The translations under genes were made by a program, and so were the position numbers. A stretch of DNA of 64,000 nt from Rheinheimera sp. SA_1 (GTDB lineage: Bacteria > Pseudomonadota > Gammaproteobacteria > Enterobacterales > Alteromonadaceae), in the NCBI RefSeq assembly GCF_001669775.1, contig NZ_LXWK01000016.1, forward strand, positions 682,001 to 746,000, given 5' to 3'. Below are positions 19,149 through 28,487 of this stretch, in pieces (the stretch's first letter is position 1; every line of letters begins with the position of its first letter). The notes beneath the pieces were generated by a model. That model ran no database searches, was not told the origin of the DNA, and saw nothing but the letters and a program-made list of their open reading frames with translations.

Positions 19149-20339
19149 TCAAACCAAGCTCAGTTCCACGGCAGACAGCGGCTGACTGATACATAACTGA
19201 ATTTGGCCTGGCCCGGCATCCGAAGTCTCGCCAGTGACCAGATTACGCACCAAGCCCTGACTTTTCTGGCAAAGACACTGCATGCAAATACCGCGTCGAC
19301 AGCCATAAGCCGGATCCAGACCCGCCGCTTCCAGGCTTTGTAATAAACTGCCCTCGCCGCTTTGAACGGTCAGTCTTTGTGCGGCCAAAGTCACAGTAAT
19401 GTGATGCGGTCTTCGATCGCCATTCGCTGAAGGCACAGCACCTAAGCCAAAGGATTCCTGGTTGATGTTCGACGCCGGAACAGGCAATAACGCCAACTGT
19501 TGCTGCCAGCACTGGCTAAAAGAGGCCGGCCCGCAAAGATAAACCTGACTAGCCGGTTGGTGCAGCAACCAAGCTGTCACTTCAGCGACTGTGACGCGAC
19601 CGCGACTTTGGGTATCAATGAGCTGCACCTTTAACAGTGGAAATTTTTGCTGTAACTCACGCCAACTAGCAGCAAATAGCAACTGATCAGCACCGCGATA
19701 GCTGTAAATGAGCAGCAGTGGCTGAGTCAGCCGGGAGATGGACGTTAACATGGCATGGATGGGCGTAATGCCTGAGCCAGCGGCTAGTAGCAACGCCGGC
19801 TGGTGTTGGGAAAGCGTAAAAGCGCCCCGTGCAGCGCTTAGGTGTAGCGACAGCTTTGGTGCTGAACCTGTAACTGGCACCGGTTGCATCGGCGGCTGCA
19901 ACAATTGCTGCAACTGGTTGCTGATTACGCCCTGTGGCTGCTGCTGAATGGTCAGTGTGATCAGTCCCTGTTGCAAAAACAGCTGCAGCGACGAGCTGAT
20001 ACTAAAAGTACGACTGACGGCACGGCCATCAATTTCCAGCACCAGCTGCAGATGTTGCCCTGGAATAAAACCTTGCCAACGATGACCAGGTCGCAACGTC
20101 AGATGCAGGAAGTTGCCTTGTTGCTGTAACTTCAGCAGTTTCGCGTGGCTTAAATGCGCCCGAAATGTGGGTCGCACGAACCGGATCAGAGGCTCAAGAT
20201 AACTAAGCAGCGATGGTTGCACCAATGCCACTTGGCAACACCAACGCCAGCATTGTTGCAACAACGCTGCGGCGGTGACGGATTTCTTGGTGATCTGTTG
20301 GTTTAACCGCTTGGGTTGCGGGGTAGAAAATAACGTCAT
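19149..20339 (-). CDS. Flavin/2Fe-2S oxidoreductase partner of the desaturase
   Basis: A 396-residue reductase: a variable N-terminus, an FAD-binding barrel with RTFSISSS, an NAD(P) domain with LLAAGSGITPIHAML and VYLCGPASF, and a C-terminal plant-type ferredoxin domain with CRRGICMQC and a fourth Cys near IQLCISQP. It should pass electrons from NAD(P)H through FAD and the iron-sulfur cluster to the desaturase downstream. The start ATG follows CAGGTG. Two palindromes upstream may bind a lipid-responsive repressor. Confidence 0.92.
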   Translation of the reverse strand: MTLFSTPQPKRLNQQITKKSVTAAALLQQCWRWCCQVALVQPSLLSYLEPLIRFVRPTFRAHLSHAKLLKLQQQGNFLHLTLRPGHRWQGFIPGQHLQLVLEIDGRAVSRTFSISSSLQLFLQQGLITLTIQQQPQGVISNQLQQLLQPPMQPVPVTGSAPKLSLHLSAARGAFTLSQHQPALLLAAGSGITPIHAMLTSISRLTQPLLLIYSYRGADQLLFAASWRELQQKFPLLKVQLIDTQSRGRVTVAEVTAWLLHQPASQVYLCGPASFSQCWQQQLALLPVPASNINQESFGLGAVPSANGDRRPHHITVTLAAQRLTVQSGEGSLLQSLEAAGLDPAYGCRRGICMQCLCQKSQGLVRNLVTGETSDAGPGQIQLCISQPLSAVELSLV

Positions 20340-20415
20340 GTGGTTGCACCTGAAAACTTCAGCGCACAGTTGTACTCTATTTTATTTTTATATTCCAGTG
20401 AATATTTTTAAACCT

Positions 20416-20431
20416 AGCTTATTAATAAGCT
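20416..20431. promoter_or_regulatory. Perfect 16-bp palindrome upstream of the desaturase operon
   Basis: AGCTTATTAATAAGCT is a perfect palindrome 77 bp upstream of the reductase start. It is a reasonable operator for a TetR- or FabR/DesT-type regulator; no such regulator gene is in the window. Confidence 0.4.
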
Positions 20432-20450
20432 TATGTTTAGCGAGCTTAGG

Positions 20451-20469
20451 TGCATCTACCTGAGATGCA
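20451..20469. promoter_or_regulatory. Inverted repeat between desaturase operon and the large membrane gene
   Basis: TGCATCT (20451-20457) and AGATGCA (20463-20469) are 7-bp arms with a 5-bp spacer, 20 bp from the palindrome at 20416. The pair sits in the divergent promoter region and could serve either direction. Confidence 0.35.
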
Positions 20470-20682
20470 TCAGATATTTTTCATAAAATAAATTTCTAAA
20501 AAGATTACAGTTGTGCGCTGGCATGGCCGTCATTGAGATTTACAGGAAAATGTAAATATCCGGTAACTTCCCCCAACAACAATCTGGTTATCTATATAAA
20601 AATCAATGCTATATTATGATTGCGTTGTGACATCAACCGGCACTGGCAACGCAGTGCCCTTATGCTCAGGAAGGATTCACCC

Positions 20683-23600
20683 ATGTTGGCTGTTGTGGCA
20701 TTTCTTACATTAAACCATCCGTTTTGGCAAAAATTACCACACTGGTGCAGCCAGTTACTTCTGGCAACGCTAATGAGCAGCCTAGTTAGCTTTGCGGCAT
20801 CGGCCCAAACCGCCACCACCAGTCAGCTGCAAAACAGCAATATTCCCGGGCAAATTCCACCGGCATTACAACCCTGGCAGGCATGGGTGCTGGCAAAGCA
20901 TCCGAATCATTCTTGTCCCTGGCTGGATGGCGAAGAGCAACAATGCTTATGGATTGGTCAGACTCGCATTGACGCCAGCCCCACCGGTGGCGAATTCAGC
21001 ATCAATCTGCAGTTATTTCGACAAGGCTGGGTCACTTTGCCGGGTGATGTGCGGCATTGGCCGCAAGAAGTTGTAGCCCGCAATCGGATAGACGAAGCAA
21101 GCTCACCCGCTATTCGTGACCTCAATGGTGAACCGCAAATCTGGCTCACTGCCGGCAACTGGCGATTAACCGGGAAATTTCACTGGCAGCAAGCTCCGGA
21201 ATATCTGCAGATCCCGACCCAAAGCGGCATATTGCAATTGCAGTGGCTGCAGCAAAAGGTCGCCCAACCGAAAAGACTCGGTCGCCAGGTCTGGTTACAA
21301 CCTACCGACCAACAGAGTGCAGATTTGGCGCAGGACCAATTACAGATCCAGGTGTTTCGGTTACTCGAAGACCATATTCCGGCACGCCTCACTACCGTTC
21401 TCCAGCTCGATATCAGCGGTAATTCCCGTGAAATCGTATTATCCGGTGCCTTGTTACCCTCATTTCAGGCGTTGTCACTCAACAGCGAATTACCGGCTTT
21501 GCTCAATGCCGATGGTCAGTTGCGACTGCAATTGCAACCCGGGCGTTTTCAGGTTGAATTAGTCAGCCAAAGTTTTGCCCCCTTAGCTAGCCTGGCGTTG
21601 CCAGAGGCTAAAGCTCCATGGCCCGAAACGGAAATTCTGGCTTTTGTGGCAGCGCCTGAACTTCGCACCGTGCGGATCAGCGGCGCGCCAGCTCTCGACC
21701 CTAATCAAACGCAGGTACCACAGCACTGGCGGCAATATCCGTTGTATCAAATGACTGTCGGTAGCAGTCTCCAGCTGGAACAACAAAGCCGCGGTGCCAC
21801 CCAAAGTCAGGATCAACTGCAATTGAATAAAACCGCCTGGCTTAATTTTAATGGCGATACGCTGACAGTCGCAGATACGCTGACCGGCGAGTTAGCCAGC
21901 AGCAGCCGCTTAGAGGTGATGGCACCTTATCAACTTGGCAGAGCCGAACTTGCCGGTGAGCCGCAGCTAATTACACAATTACCTCAACAACAACCTGGGG
22001 TTGAATTACGGCAAAACCCGCTACTATTGACCACAGTGAATACAGTGCCGTTGCCATCCGCACTGCCCGCTGCTTTACCGGTCAGCGGTTGGCAAGCCAG
22101 ATTTTCGCAAGTAGAAATGCAGTTACAATTGCCACCCGGCTGGTCCTTATTTACTGCGACCGGTGCCGATGAAATTTACGGTGGTTACATCCAAAACTGG
22201 ACCTTATGGGACATCTTTTTTGTGTTGCTGTTAGCCACTGCCTGCGGCCGAATGTTTGGCTGGCAACTGGCGCTATTAGCATTGAGTTGCATGTTGCTAA
22301 TGTATCAACGTCCTGATGCGCCGCAGTGGTTGTGGCTGGTGTTGGTGTCGTTATTGGCGCTGCTGAAAATTGCTTCCGGCCGCGCCTTAAAATGGCTGCA
22401 ACGGGCCAGCCAACTTTGCGCGGTGATGTTATTGCTGCTGTTATTGCCGTTTGCGATTGATCAAGTCCGGCTGGCAATTTACCCGCAATTGGAAAAACCA
22501 TGGCACAGCATTCAATATCAGAACAGTTCAAACACCGACGAGCAACGTAGCGCAGCTTATGAACGTGCTGAGCGTCAGGCCTCCGCAAAAATGGCCGAAC
22601 AACAGGTGGCAGCGGCACCGCCGGTGGCGAGTGTAGCTGGTGCCATGAGTTCGGTTGCCGTCAATGAATATCAGAAATTGAGCAAAAAATTAGCTGATCC
22701 CCTACCCACGCCATCCTTAGCGCAAGATCCAACAGCGCGGATCCAGACCGGCCCCGCCCGGCCGGATTGGCAATGGCAAACGGTTACGCTGCGCTGGCAA
22801 GGTCCGGTTCTGGCGGAAGAACAAACGCAATTGTATCTGGTACCGGCCTGGTTAAACCGACTCGGGTCGTTGGTGACCGTGCTGCTGACGTTGGCTTTTT
22901 GGTGGCTGTTAAGCCGTCAGTTATGGCGTGTTGACTGGAAGGTATTGGTACAAAAACCAGCGCCTGGCTCTGTGTCAGTATCGGTCATGGCATTGTTGCC
23001 GGCATTACTGTTACTGGGCGCAACCATCAGCCCTAGCCCGGCATTCGGTCAGAGTTTGCCGGATGCAGAGTTATTAGCCGAACTTGAACAACGTCTGCTC
23101 AAACGTCCCGCATGTCTGCCGGAGTGCAGCAGTATTTCGCAGCTGCATCTGAACGCCAACGATGATGAAATCACAGTGACGCTGACTTTGCATAGCCAGG
23201 AAGATACCGCCTGGCCGTTGCCGGTGGCTCTGAATCTAATCAGTCAAATCACCCTGGATCAATTTCCGGCCACTTTATACAGCAAGGACGAACAACATTG
23301 GTTGTTGTTGCCCAAAGGCCAGTATCAGCTGCAGCTGCAACTTCACGTGGCCAATATTTCGCAGTTAAATCTACAGTTTGCCCACCCCTGGCATCAACTA
23401 ACCAGTCAACTACAGGGCTGGAGTCTGAGCCTCGATACGACCAATGCCGACGATCTGCCATCCTTATTGGAAAGCCGCAAGCAACTGCAATTGCAGCGCA
23501 CCAGTAAAATTGCCACCCAACAACGGCTGGATCCGTCACAAAGTTCTATTGCACCAGTCGCAGTGCTGACCCGGCGTTTGCAACTTGGCTTGGAATGGCA

Positions 23601-25020
23601 GCTACATTCCACTTTAGAACGCCAAGGCCAGTCCAACGCCAGTTTGCAAATTGCGTTGCCACTGCTGCCAGGTGAGACACCAATCAGTAAACAAACGGTG
23701 CTGGATGGCAAAATTCAGCTGCAATTAGCGCCCGATCAATACTCGGTCAGCTGGGTATCGCGTCTGGCAAAAGCCGATCAACTGCAGCTGACAGCGCAAC
23801 AACCGTCAGTACCACAACCACAATTAACCGAAGTGTGGCAACTGGCGGCAGGTCCGCAGTGGCATATCAGCAGCAGTGGCATTGCTGCCATCGCCGATGC
23901 CACAAGCCCGATGCCACAGCTGTGGCGGCCTTGGCCTGGCGAACAGTTGCAGTTACAGATCAGCCAGCCACCGGCCATTACCGGCGAAACCATCACCATT
24001 CACCGCGCGCTGCTTAGCCAACAGCAAGGAAAACGCAGTGCTGAACTGCGGTTGGTGTTGGATATCACGGCCAGCACAGCCCAAACTTACACTTTGCAAC
24101 TTCCTGCTGCGGCAGAGGTTACTCAACTGCAGGCCGATAGCGACCTATTGCCGGCACCGGCATCCACATTATTACAATTGCCAATCCGGCCCGGTACCCA
24201 ACAGCTGAGTATCAACTGGCAGCAACCAAGCGATTCGTTCTGGCAACATCAGACACCTGAGATCAATCTAGGTCAGGCCGCCGGTAATATTTATCTGCAA
24301 TTGCAGTTGCCACCCGATCGCTGGTTGTGGGCAGTTAATGGACCTGCAATTGGTCCGGCGATTTTATTCTGGGGCATGTTATTGGTAGTGCTGGGGCTGG
24401 CGATAGTGTTAGCGCGCGTGATCGCGTCGCCATTAACCAAAAGGCATTGGCTATTATTGTTTGCCGGCATCAGTACCGTCAGTTTATGGATCCCGGTGTT
24501 AATTGCGTTGTGGCTGTTCAGTCTGAGCAAAAGAGGTCAGCTGCAACTGCCGTTGATGGGCGTGAAAGGTCGCCTGCAACAACTGAGTTTATTGCTGCTG
24601 TCGCTGACCGCTGTCGGCGCCTTGTTGCTGGCAATTCCTTATGGCTTGTTGTCACAACCGGACATGCATCTGACCGGTAACGGCTCCTATCTGCAAAACT
24701 TACAATGGTATCAGGATGCTGCAACCGGTGAATTGCCGGTCGCCACCAGTTGGTCACTGCCACTTTGGTGTTATCAGTTAGCGATGTTGTTGTGGTCGTT
24801 ATGGCTGGCGACGGCATTAGTGCGTTGGTTGCCATGGGCCTGGCGTCAGTTAAGTGCCGGTGGTTTCTGGCCCGCACCAGCGAACTTGGTGACACCGGAC
24901 ATTAATACAGCAGTTGCTGATCAGGAAGTCGTTCAGCAGGATGTTGTTGACAAGGAAATTGTTGACCAGGAAGTTGTTGATCATAAAATTGCAAAAGACG
25001 ATCTGACCGATAAAACGTAA
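20683..25020 (+). CDS. Very large Gln-rich membrane protein of unknown function
   Basis: A 1445-residue protein. I choose the ATG at 20683 because AGGAAGG lies 9 nt upstream and a signal-like segment (LLLATLMSSLVSFAASAQ) follows. Long periplasmic stretches with repeated LQLQLP-type strands alternate with membrane segments: a cluster near residues 510-620, two near 740-800, and at least four in the last 270 residues. Two half-proteins of similar layout suggest an internal duplication. The tail is a short acidic VVD-type repeat (EVVQQDVVDKEIVDQEVVD). I do not recognise the family. Monocistronic, ending at a shared terminator with tpx. Confidence 0.85.
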   Translation: MLAVVAFLTLNHPFWQKLPHWCSQLLLATLMSSLVSFAASAQTATTSQLQNSNIPGQIPPALQPWQAWVLAKHPNHSCPWLDGEEQQCLWIGQTRIDASPTGGEFSINLQLFRQGWVTLPGDVRHWPQEVVARNRIDEASSPAIRDLNGEPQIWLTAGNWRLTGKFHWQQAPEYLQIPTQSGILQLQWLQQKVAQPKRLGRQVWLQPTDQQSADLAQDQLQIQVFRLLEDHIPARLTTVLQLDISGNSREIVLSGALLPSFQALSLNSELPALLNADGQLRLQLQPGRFQVELVSQSFAPLASLALPEAKAPWPETEILAFVAAPELRTVRISGAPALDPNQTQVPQHWRQYPLYQMTVGSSLQLEQQSRGATQSQDQLQLNKTAWLNFNGDTLTVADTLTGELASSSRLEVMAPYQLGRAELAGEPQLITQLPQQQPGVELRQNPLLLTTVNTVPLPSALPAALPVSGWQARFSQVEMQLQLPPGWSLFTATGADEIYGGYIQNWTLWDIFFVLLLATACGRMFGWQLALLALSCMLLMYQRPDAPQWLWLVLVSLLALLKIASGRALKWLQRASQLCAVMLLLLLLPFAIDQVRLAIYPQLEKPWHSIQYQNSSNTDEQRSAAYERAERQASAKMAEQQVAAAPPVASVAGAMSSVAVNEYQKLSKKLADPLPTPSLAQDPTARIQTGPARPDWQWQTVTLRWQGPVLAEEQTQLYLVPAWLNRLGSLVTVLLTLAFWWLLSRQLWRVDWKVLVQKPAPGSVSVSVMALLPALLLLGATISPSPAFGQSLPDAELLAELEQRLLKRPACLPECSSISQLHLNANDDEITVTLTLHSQEDTAWPLPVALNLISQITLDQFPATLYSKDEQHWLLLPKGQYQLQLQLHVANISQLNLQFAHPWHQLTSQLQGWSLSLDTTNADDLPSLLESRKQLQLQRTSKIATQQRLDPSQSSIAPVAVLTRRLQLGLEWQLHSTLERQGQSNASLQIALPLLPGETPISKQTVLDGKIQLQLAPDQYSVSWVSRLAKADQLQLTAQQPSVPQPQLTEVWQLAAGPQWHISSSGIAAIADATSPMPQLWRPWPGEQLQLQISQPPAITGETITIHRALLSQQQGKRSAELRLVLDITASTAQTYTLQLPAAAEVTQLQADSDLLPAPASTLLQLPIRPGTQQLSINWQQPSDSFWQHQTPEINLGQAAGNIYLQLQLPPDRWLWAVNGPAIGPAILFWGMLLVVLGLAIVLARVIASPLTKRHWLLLFAGISTVSLWIPVLIALWLFSLSKRGQLQLPLMGVKGRLQQLSLLLLSLTAVGALLLAIPYGLLSQPDMHLTGNGSYLQNLQWYQDAATGELPVATSWSLPLWCYQLAMLLWSLWLATALVRWLPWAWRQLSAGGFWPAPANLVTPDINTAVADQEVVQQDVVDKEIVDQEVVDHKIAKDDLTDKT

Positions 25021-25032
25021 CCTCAAAAAATA

Positions 25033-25050
25033 GGGCCGCAATTGCGGCCC
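25033..25050. terminator. Bidirectional terminator between the large membrane gene and tpx
   Basis: GGGCCGCAATTGCGGCCC is a perfect 18-bp palindrome with TTTTT on its right and AAAAAA on its left. It terminates both convergent transcripts. Confidence 0.9.
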
Positions 25051-25076
25051 GTTTTTATTCAGTTGCGACGAACAGT

Positions 25077-25574
25077 TTAGTTTAAAGCAGCCACTGCCGC
25101 TTCATAAGACGGTTCATTCGCTGTTTCGGCGACTTGTTCGGTGTAAATTACTTTGCCTTGTTCATCCAGCACTACTACAGCGCGTGATAACAAACCAGTT
25201 AACGGGCCTGTAGCGAAAACTACACCGTAATCTTTGCCAAAAGTTGAACGGAAGCTGCTGCCGCTTAACACGTTCTCAAGGCCTTCAGCGCCACAAAAAC
25301 GCGCCTGGGCAAAAGGCAAATCAGCAGAAATGTTCAGCACCGCAGTGTTGGTAAGGCTGCTTAACACCTGATTAAATTTACGCACTGAAGTTGCGCACGT
25401 TGGTGTGTCAACGCTTGGGAAAATGTTCAGCACCAGTCGTTTACCGGCAAAATCTGCCAGTTTCACATCAGCAAGACCTGCGCCAGTCAGCGTAAAATCC
25501 GGAGCCTTGCTGCCGATAGCCGGTAAATCGGCCAGTGTGGTAATTGGGTTGCCTTTTAAAGTAACAGTTGCCAT
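25077..25574 (-). CDS. tpx: Thiol peroxidase (Tpx, 2-Cys peroxiredoxin)
   Basis: A 165-residue periplasmic or cytoplasmic peroxidase that reduces H2O2 and lipid peroxides with thioredoxin. The peroxidatic Cys is in [15 protein letters not shown] and the resolving Cys in [10 protein letters not shown]. The length matches the family. The gene stands alone, with three 15-bp direct repeats in its upstream region. Confidence 0.96.
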   Translation of the reverse strand: MATVTLKGNPITTLADLPAIGSKAPDFTLTGAGLADVKLADFAGKRLVLNIFPSVDTPTCATSVRKFNQVLSSLTNTAVLNISADLPFAQARFCGAEGLENVLSGSSFRSTFGKDYGVVFATGPLTGLLSRAVVVLDEQGKVIYTEQVAETANEPSYEAAVAALN

Positions 25575-25627
25575 CTTTTGCTCTCCTTGGTGTCAACCTA
25601 TGGCTGACGGTTAATGTTCTGCAGATT

Positions 25628-25672
25628 ATTAAAGTTCAGTGAATTAAAGCTCAGTGGATTAAAGTTCGCACC
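25628..25672. repeat. Three 15-bp direct repeats upstream of tpx
   Basis: ATTAAAGTTCAGTGA, ATTAAAGCTCAGTGG and ATTAAAGTTCGCACC follow each other without gaps, 54-98 bp upstream of the tpx start. They may be a slipped tandem duplication or repeated half-sites for a regulator. Confidence 0.6.
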
Positions 25673-25728
25673 ATGATTGATGCTGTCAGACATGGTGCCA
25701 TCCTCCCGGCATTTCAACCCCTTTGACG

Positions 25729-26367
25729 CTAATAATTATTGCCAAAACCTTTTTTCGGACGACTTGGTTTTTCCTGCCGGGTGACCGCGATTTTAAATTC
25801 CGTCTCAGTTAAAGGTACTTTCACCGATTGCGCTGTAACGTCCTGATCTTGCCACGGATGCCAGAGTTTAAGCTGGTAATCAGCTGCCGGCAGTTCGGCG
25901 AACTTAGCAATGCCCTGCTCATCCGTCACGGCTAAAAATGGACTTTGTCCAACATAAACATAAGCTTGCATATAATCGTGAATATTGCAGCCGAGCGCGA
26001 CAATACCTGGAGTATCAAACAGCACCGGCGCTTCGGGTTTACCCGCGTACAATTTTAGTTCAAACACTTTGGCCGGTGAAAAGGAATAAACATGATGGCG
26101 GGTTTTGTCCTGATTCGGAAAATCCACCGGTGTGCCAACCTGCACTGCCGAAACAAAAGGTCGGAAAGTGAGATCCTGCTGAGCCACCTCGGCAGTGACA
26201 CTGCGAAAGGCTTTATTGGCCGGATCCAGTAATTCAACGACGGCGTCTGCCAGGGGCTGCCCCTGCTGATCGGTGATGCGAAGTTGCAGCGGAGCCGCCT
26301 GCAACGGCGTTATCGGTAATAACGTTGCACTAAGCAACAAGCCACAACTCAATAATTTCAACAACAT
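25729..26367 (-). CDS. MauL-like / cupredoxin-fold methylamine-utilization-type protein
   Basis: The start at 26367 gives MLLKLLSCGLLLSATLLP and a signal peptide ending PLQA; the longer frame lacks it at the N-terminus. The 212-residue protein has a beta-sandwich start (LRITDQQGQPLADAVVELLD) and then a plastocyanin-like core with TPVDFPNQDKTRHHVYSFS and ALGCNIHDYMQAYVYV. The His, Cys and His are possible copper ligands. Such proteins are often annotated 'methylamine utilization protein' in this group and lie beside porins and GGDEF proteins. It diverges from a porin gene here. No true mau genes are near. Confidence 0.8.
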   Translation of the reverse strand: MLLKLLSCGLLLSATLLPITPLQAAPLQLRITDQQGQPLADAVVELLDPANKAFRSVTAEVAQQDLTFRPFVSAVQVGTPVDFPNQDKTRHHVYSFSPAKVFELKLYAGKPEAPVLFDTPGIVALGCNIHDYMQAYVYVGQSPFLAVTDEQGIAKFAELPAADYQLKLWHPWQDQDVTAQSVKVPLTETEFKIAVTRQEKPSRPKKGFGNNY

Positions 26368-26508
26368 AGCAGTCTGCCTACCTATCAATTGCATCAGTGA
26401 TGTTCGAGTATAACAGGCGAATTCAGCCTGAATACCAGCAAGCACTGTTTTGTACCAACAAACAGAACTGCTATGCTTGAGTGCTATCTGGGTCAGGCGC
26501 CTTTATTC

Positions 26509-27789
26509 ATGATATATATCAATAAACTGAATCTGTTACCAAAAAAATTGCTGCCATCAGCGGTGGTCTGCACTATGGGGGCGCTGCCTTTACAAGGACT
26601 TGCAGCCGAGCTGACGCCTAACATCACCCTCAAAGGTAAAGGCGAGTTCAGCGTCATGCAAGTGCAGCAACAACCCCATGGCTTACAGCCGTGGTGGCAA
26701 GGTGGCACCGGCCAGCTTGCTTATGAAAAAAATGGGGTGCAGGCCGGGCCACAACTGCTGGCACTGCAAATTGATACAGACAGCAGCTTATCAGCCACTT
26801 TACATGGCCAGTGGCATCGCATTCCAACCGCCGATTTAGGTGTCACCGAAGCCTGGCTTAGCTATCAGCCTTTGCCCATTGCAGGCTACCGGCTGCGTGC
26901 TAGAGCCGGATATTTTTACCCGGCGATGTCGCTGGAAAATACCGATACCGCCTGGTCGTCACCCTATAGCAGCAATTTTTCGGTGATCAACAGCTGGCTC
27001 GCCGAAGAATTACGTGCCCGGGGCCTGGAATTTAGCCTGAGCCGACCCGGCCGTTTCTTCAACTCAAACTCCAGCTGGCAAGGCGTTGTTGGTTTATTTC
27101 AGGGTAATGACCCACTGGGTTCAATCATCAGTTGGCGTGGTTTTGCCAGCCATCCATTTCAAACCAATCTTGGGGAAGAAGTGCGTTTTTCCAATTATCC
27201 CAGTATTCGCGAAGGCTTGCTGGCGCCGCAACCGGCCTGGGTGCAGCCAACGCGCGAACTGGACCATCGCACCGGCTACTATCTCGGTCTGCACTGGACC
27301 CATCAATCTGATACCGAATTGCGCCTTTATCATTACGACAACAACGGCGATCCGCTGGTATTCCGCCATGGCCAATATGCCTGGGATACGCAATTTCAAA
27401 GTCTGGCCTGGCAACAACAGCTCAGCGAAAACTGGCGGCTGGTTAGCCAATATCTTACCGGCAGTACCGAAATGGGTCCGCAAGCAGTGCTGCTGGATTA
27501 TCAAAGCTGGTTTAGTCTGCTGCATTATGATGGCGGCAATTACCGGTTAAACCTGCGCTATGATCACTGGCAGCAGCAGGATTTGGATCAGTTTCCCGGC
27601 GATGACAATAACGGCAATGGCCATGGCTGGAATATCAGTCTGCAGCTGCCTTTAAGTACCGCATGGATGCTGGCGCTGGAATGGAGCCGGCTGAACAGCC
27701 ATCAGGCCAATCGTGCACAATGGGATGGCTGGCCGGTACAGCAGAGTTTTCAGCAGCTGCAGCTGGTCGTCAATTGGCGATTTGATTAG
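26509..27789 (+). CDS. Outer-membrane beta-barrel (porin-like) protein
   Basis: Exported protein of about 426 residues. Starting at the ATG at 26509 gives a signal sequence (LLPSAVVCTMGALPLQGLAA). An ATG 36 bp earlier is possible, and neither has a strong ribosome site. Alternating strands rich in Trp/Tyr and a final NWRFD suggest a barrel. It resembles in layout the second barrel protein at 59136-60338: an ARAGYFYPAMS strand and loops mentioning a transected Trp/Ser-rich region. It diverges from the MauL-like gene, so the two probably work together in an unknown outer-membrane process. Confidence 0.75.
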   Translation: MIYINKLNLLPKKLLPSAVVCTMGALPLQGLAAELTPNITLKGKGEFSVMQVQQQPHGLQPWWQGGTGQLAYEKNGVQAGPQLLALQIDTDSSLSATLHGQWHRIPTADLGVTEAWLSYQPLPIAGYRLRARAGYFYPAMSLENTDTAWSSPYSSNFSVINSWLAEELRARGLEFSLSRPGRFFNSNSSWQGVVGLFQGNDPLGSIISWRGFASHPFQTNLGEEVRFSNYPSIREGLLAPQPAWVQPTRELDHRTGYYLGLHWTHQSDTELRLYHYDNNGDPLVFRHGQYAWDTQFQSLAWQQQLSENWRLVSQYLTGSTEMGPQAVLLDYQSWFSLLHYDGGNYRLNLRYDHWQQQDLDQFPGDDNNGNGHGWNISLQLPLSTAWMLALEWSRLNSHQANRAQWDGWPVQQSFQQLQLVVNWRFD

Positions 27790-27866
27790 AGTCGATAGCG
27801 CGAGCAAATCATTACTTTTAAATCAATTTACTTTAAATCAATGAATTACTCGAGATTGGCAGCAGT

Positions 27867-28487
27867 TCAGGATAATGCCAGCCACACCCCAACCAGCAAC
27901 ATCAGGCTACCGGCGATGCGATTGAGTAACCGCACATTATGCTCTTGGGCGAAAATCAGCCGCAGCGCTTTACCGCCACTGGCGTACAGCAGCAAGCAGC
28001 CAAATTCCAACAGCAGAATGATGCACATCAACACCGCCAGTTGCGGCCAGAACGGTAATTTAGCATCGATAAAAGGCGGCAATAACGCCATATGAAAGGC
28101 CCAACCTTTGGGGTTGGACACCGCGGTTAAAAAACCTTGCCAAAAAAGCTGTCGGCGGGACACCTCAATTACAGTACCAGCCGCCGGAATAGCCAATTTT
28201 CCTTTGGACTGCCACATCTGCACACCGACATAACAAAGATAAGCCCCGCCCAGCCATTTAAACGCCACTAACAGCTGTGGCATTCCGAGCAATATCGCAG
28301 CCACCCCCAGCACAGCTGAAGTTGCCACCAGTGCCACGCCGAGCATTTCACCCCACATCATCCACAAAGTGCGCCGCACGCCAAGGCTAATGCCCAGTGT
28401 CATCGACAACGTCATACAAAGGCCGGGAGTAATAGATACAAATAAAAAGGTCGGAATAAACACAGATAACAAAGTTAAATTAATCAT
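27867..28487 (-). CDS. LysE-family amino acid exporter
   Basis: A 206-residue inner-membrane exporter of the LysE/RhtB family with about six helices. The start at 28487 gives MINLTLLSVFIPTFLFVSITPG, whose TPG is the family hallmark; LGISLGVRRT and FLTAVSNPKGWAF follow. The start overlaps the stop of the sterol-desaturase-like gene by 8 bp, so translation is coupled. It may export a basic or branched amino acid. Confidence 0.92.
   Translation of the reverse strand: MINLTLLSVFIPTFLFVSITPGLCMTLSMTLGISLGVRRTLWMMWGEMLGVALVATSAVLGVAAILLGMPQLLVAFKWLGGAYLCYVGVQMWQSKGKLAIPAAGTVIEVSRRQLFWQGFLTAVSNPKGWAFHMALLPPFIDAKLPFWPQLAVLMCIILLLEFGCLLLYASGGKALRLIFAQEHNVRLLNRIAGSLMLLVGVWLALS

Noticed and set aside
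25729-26367. True methylamine dehydrogenase operon
   Set aside because: No mauA, mauB or other mau genes are present; only the MauL-like fold is shared.
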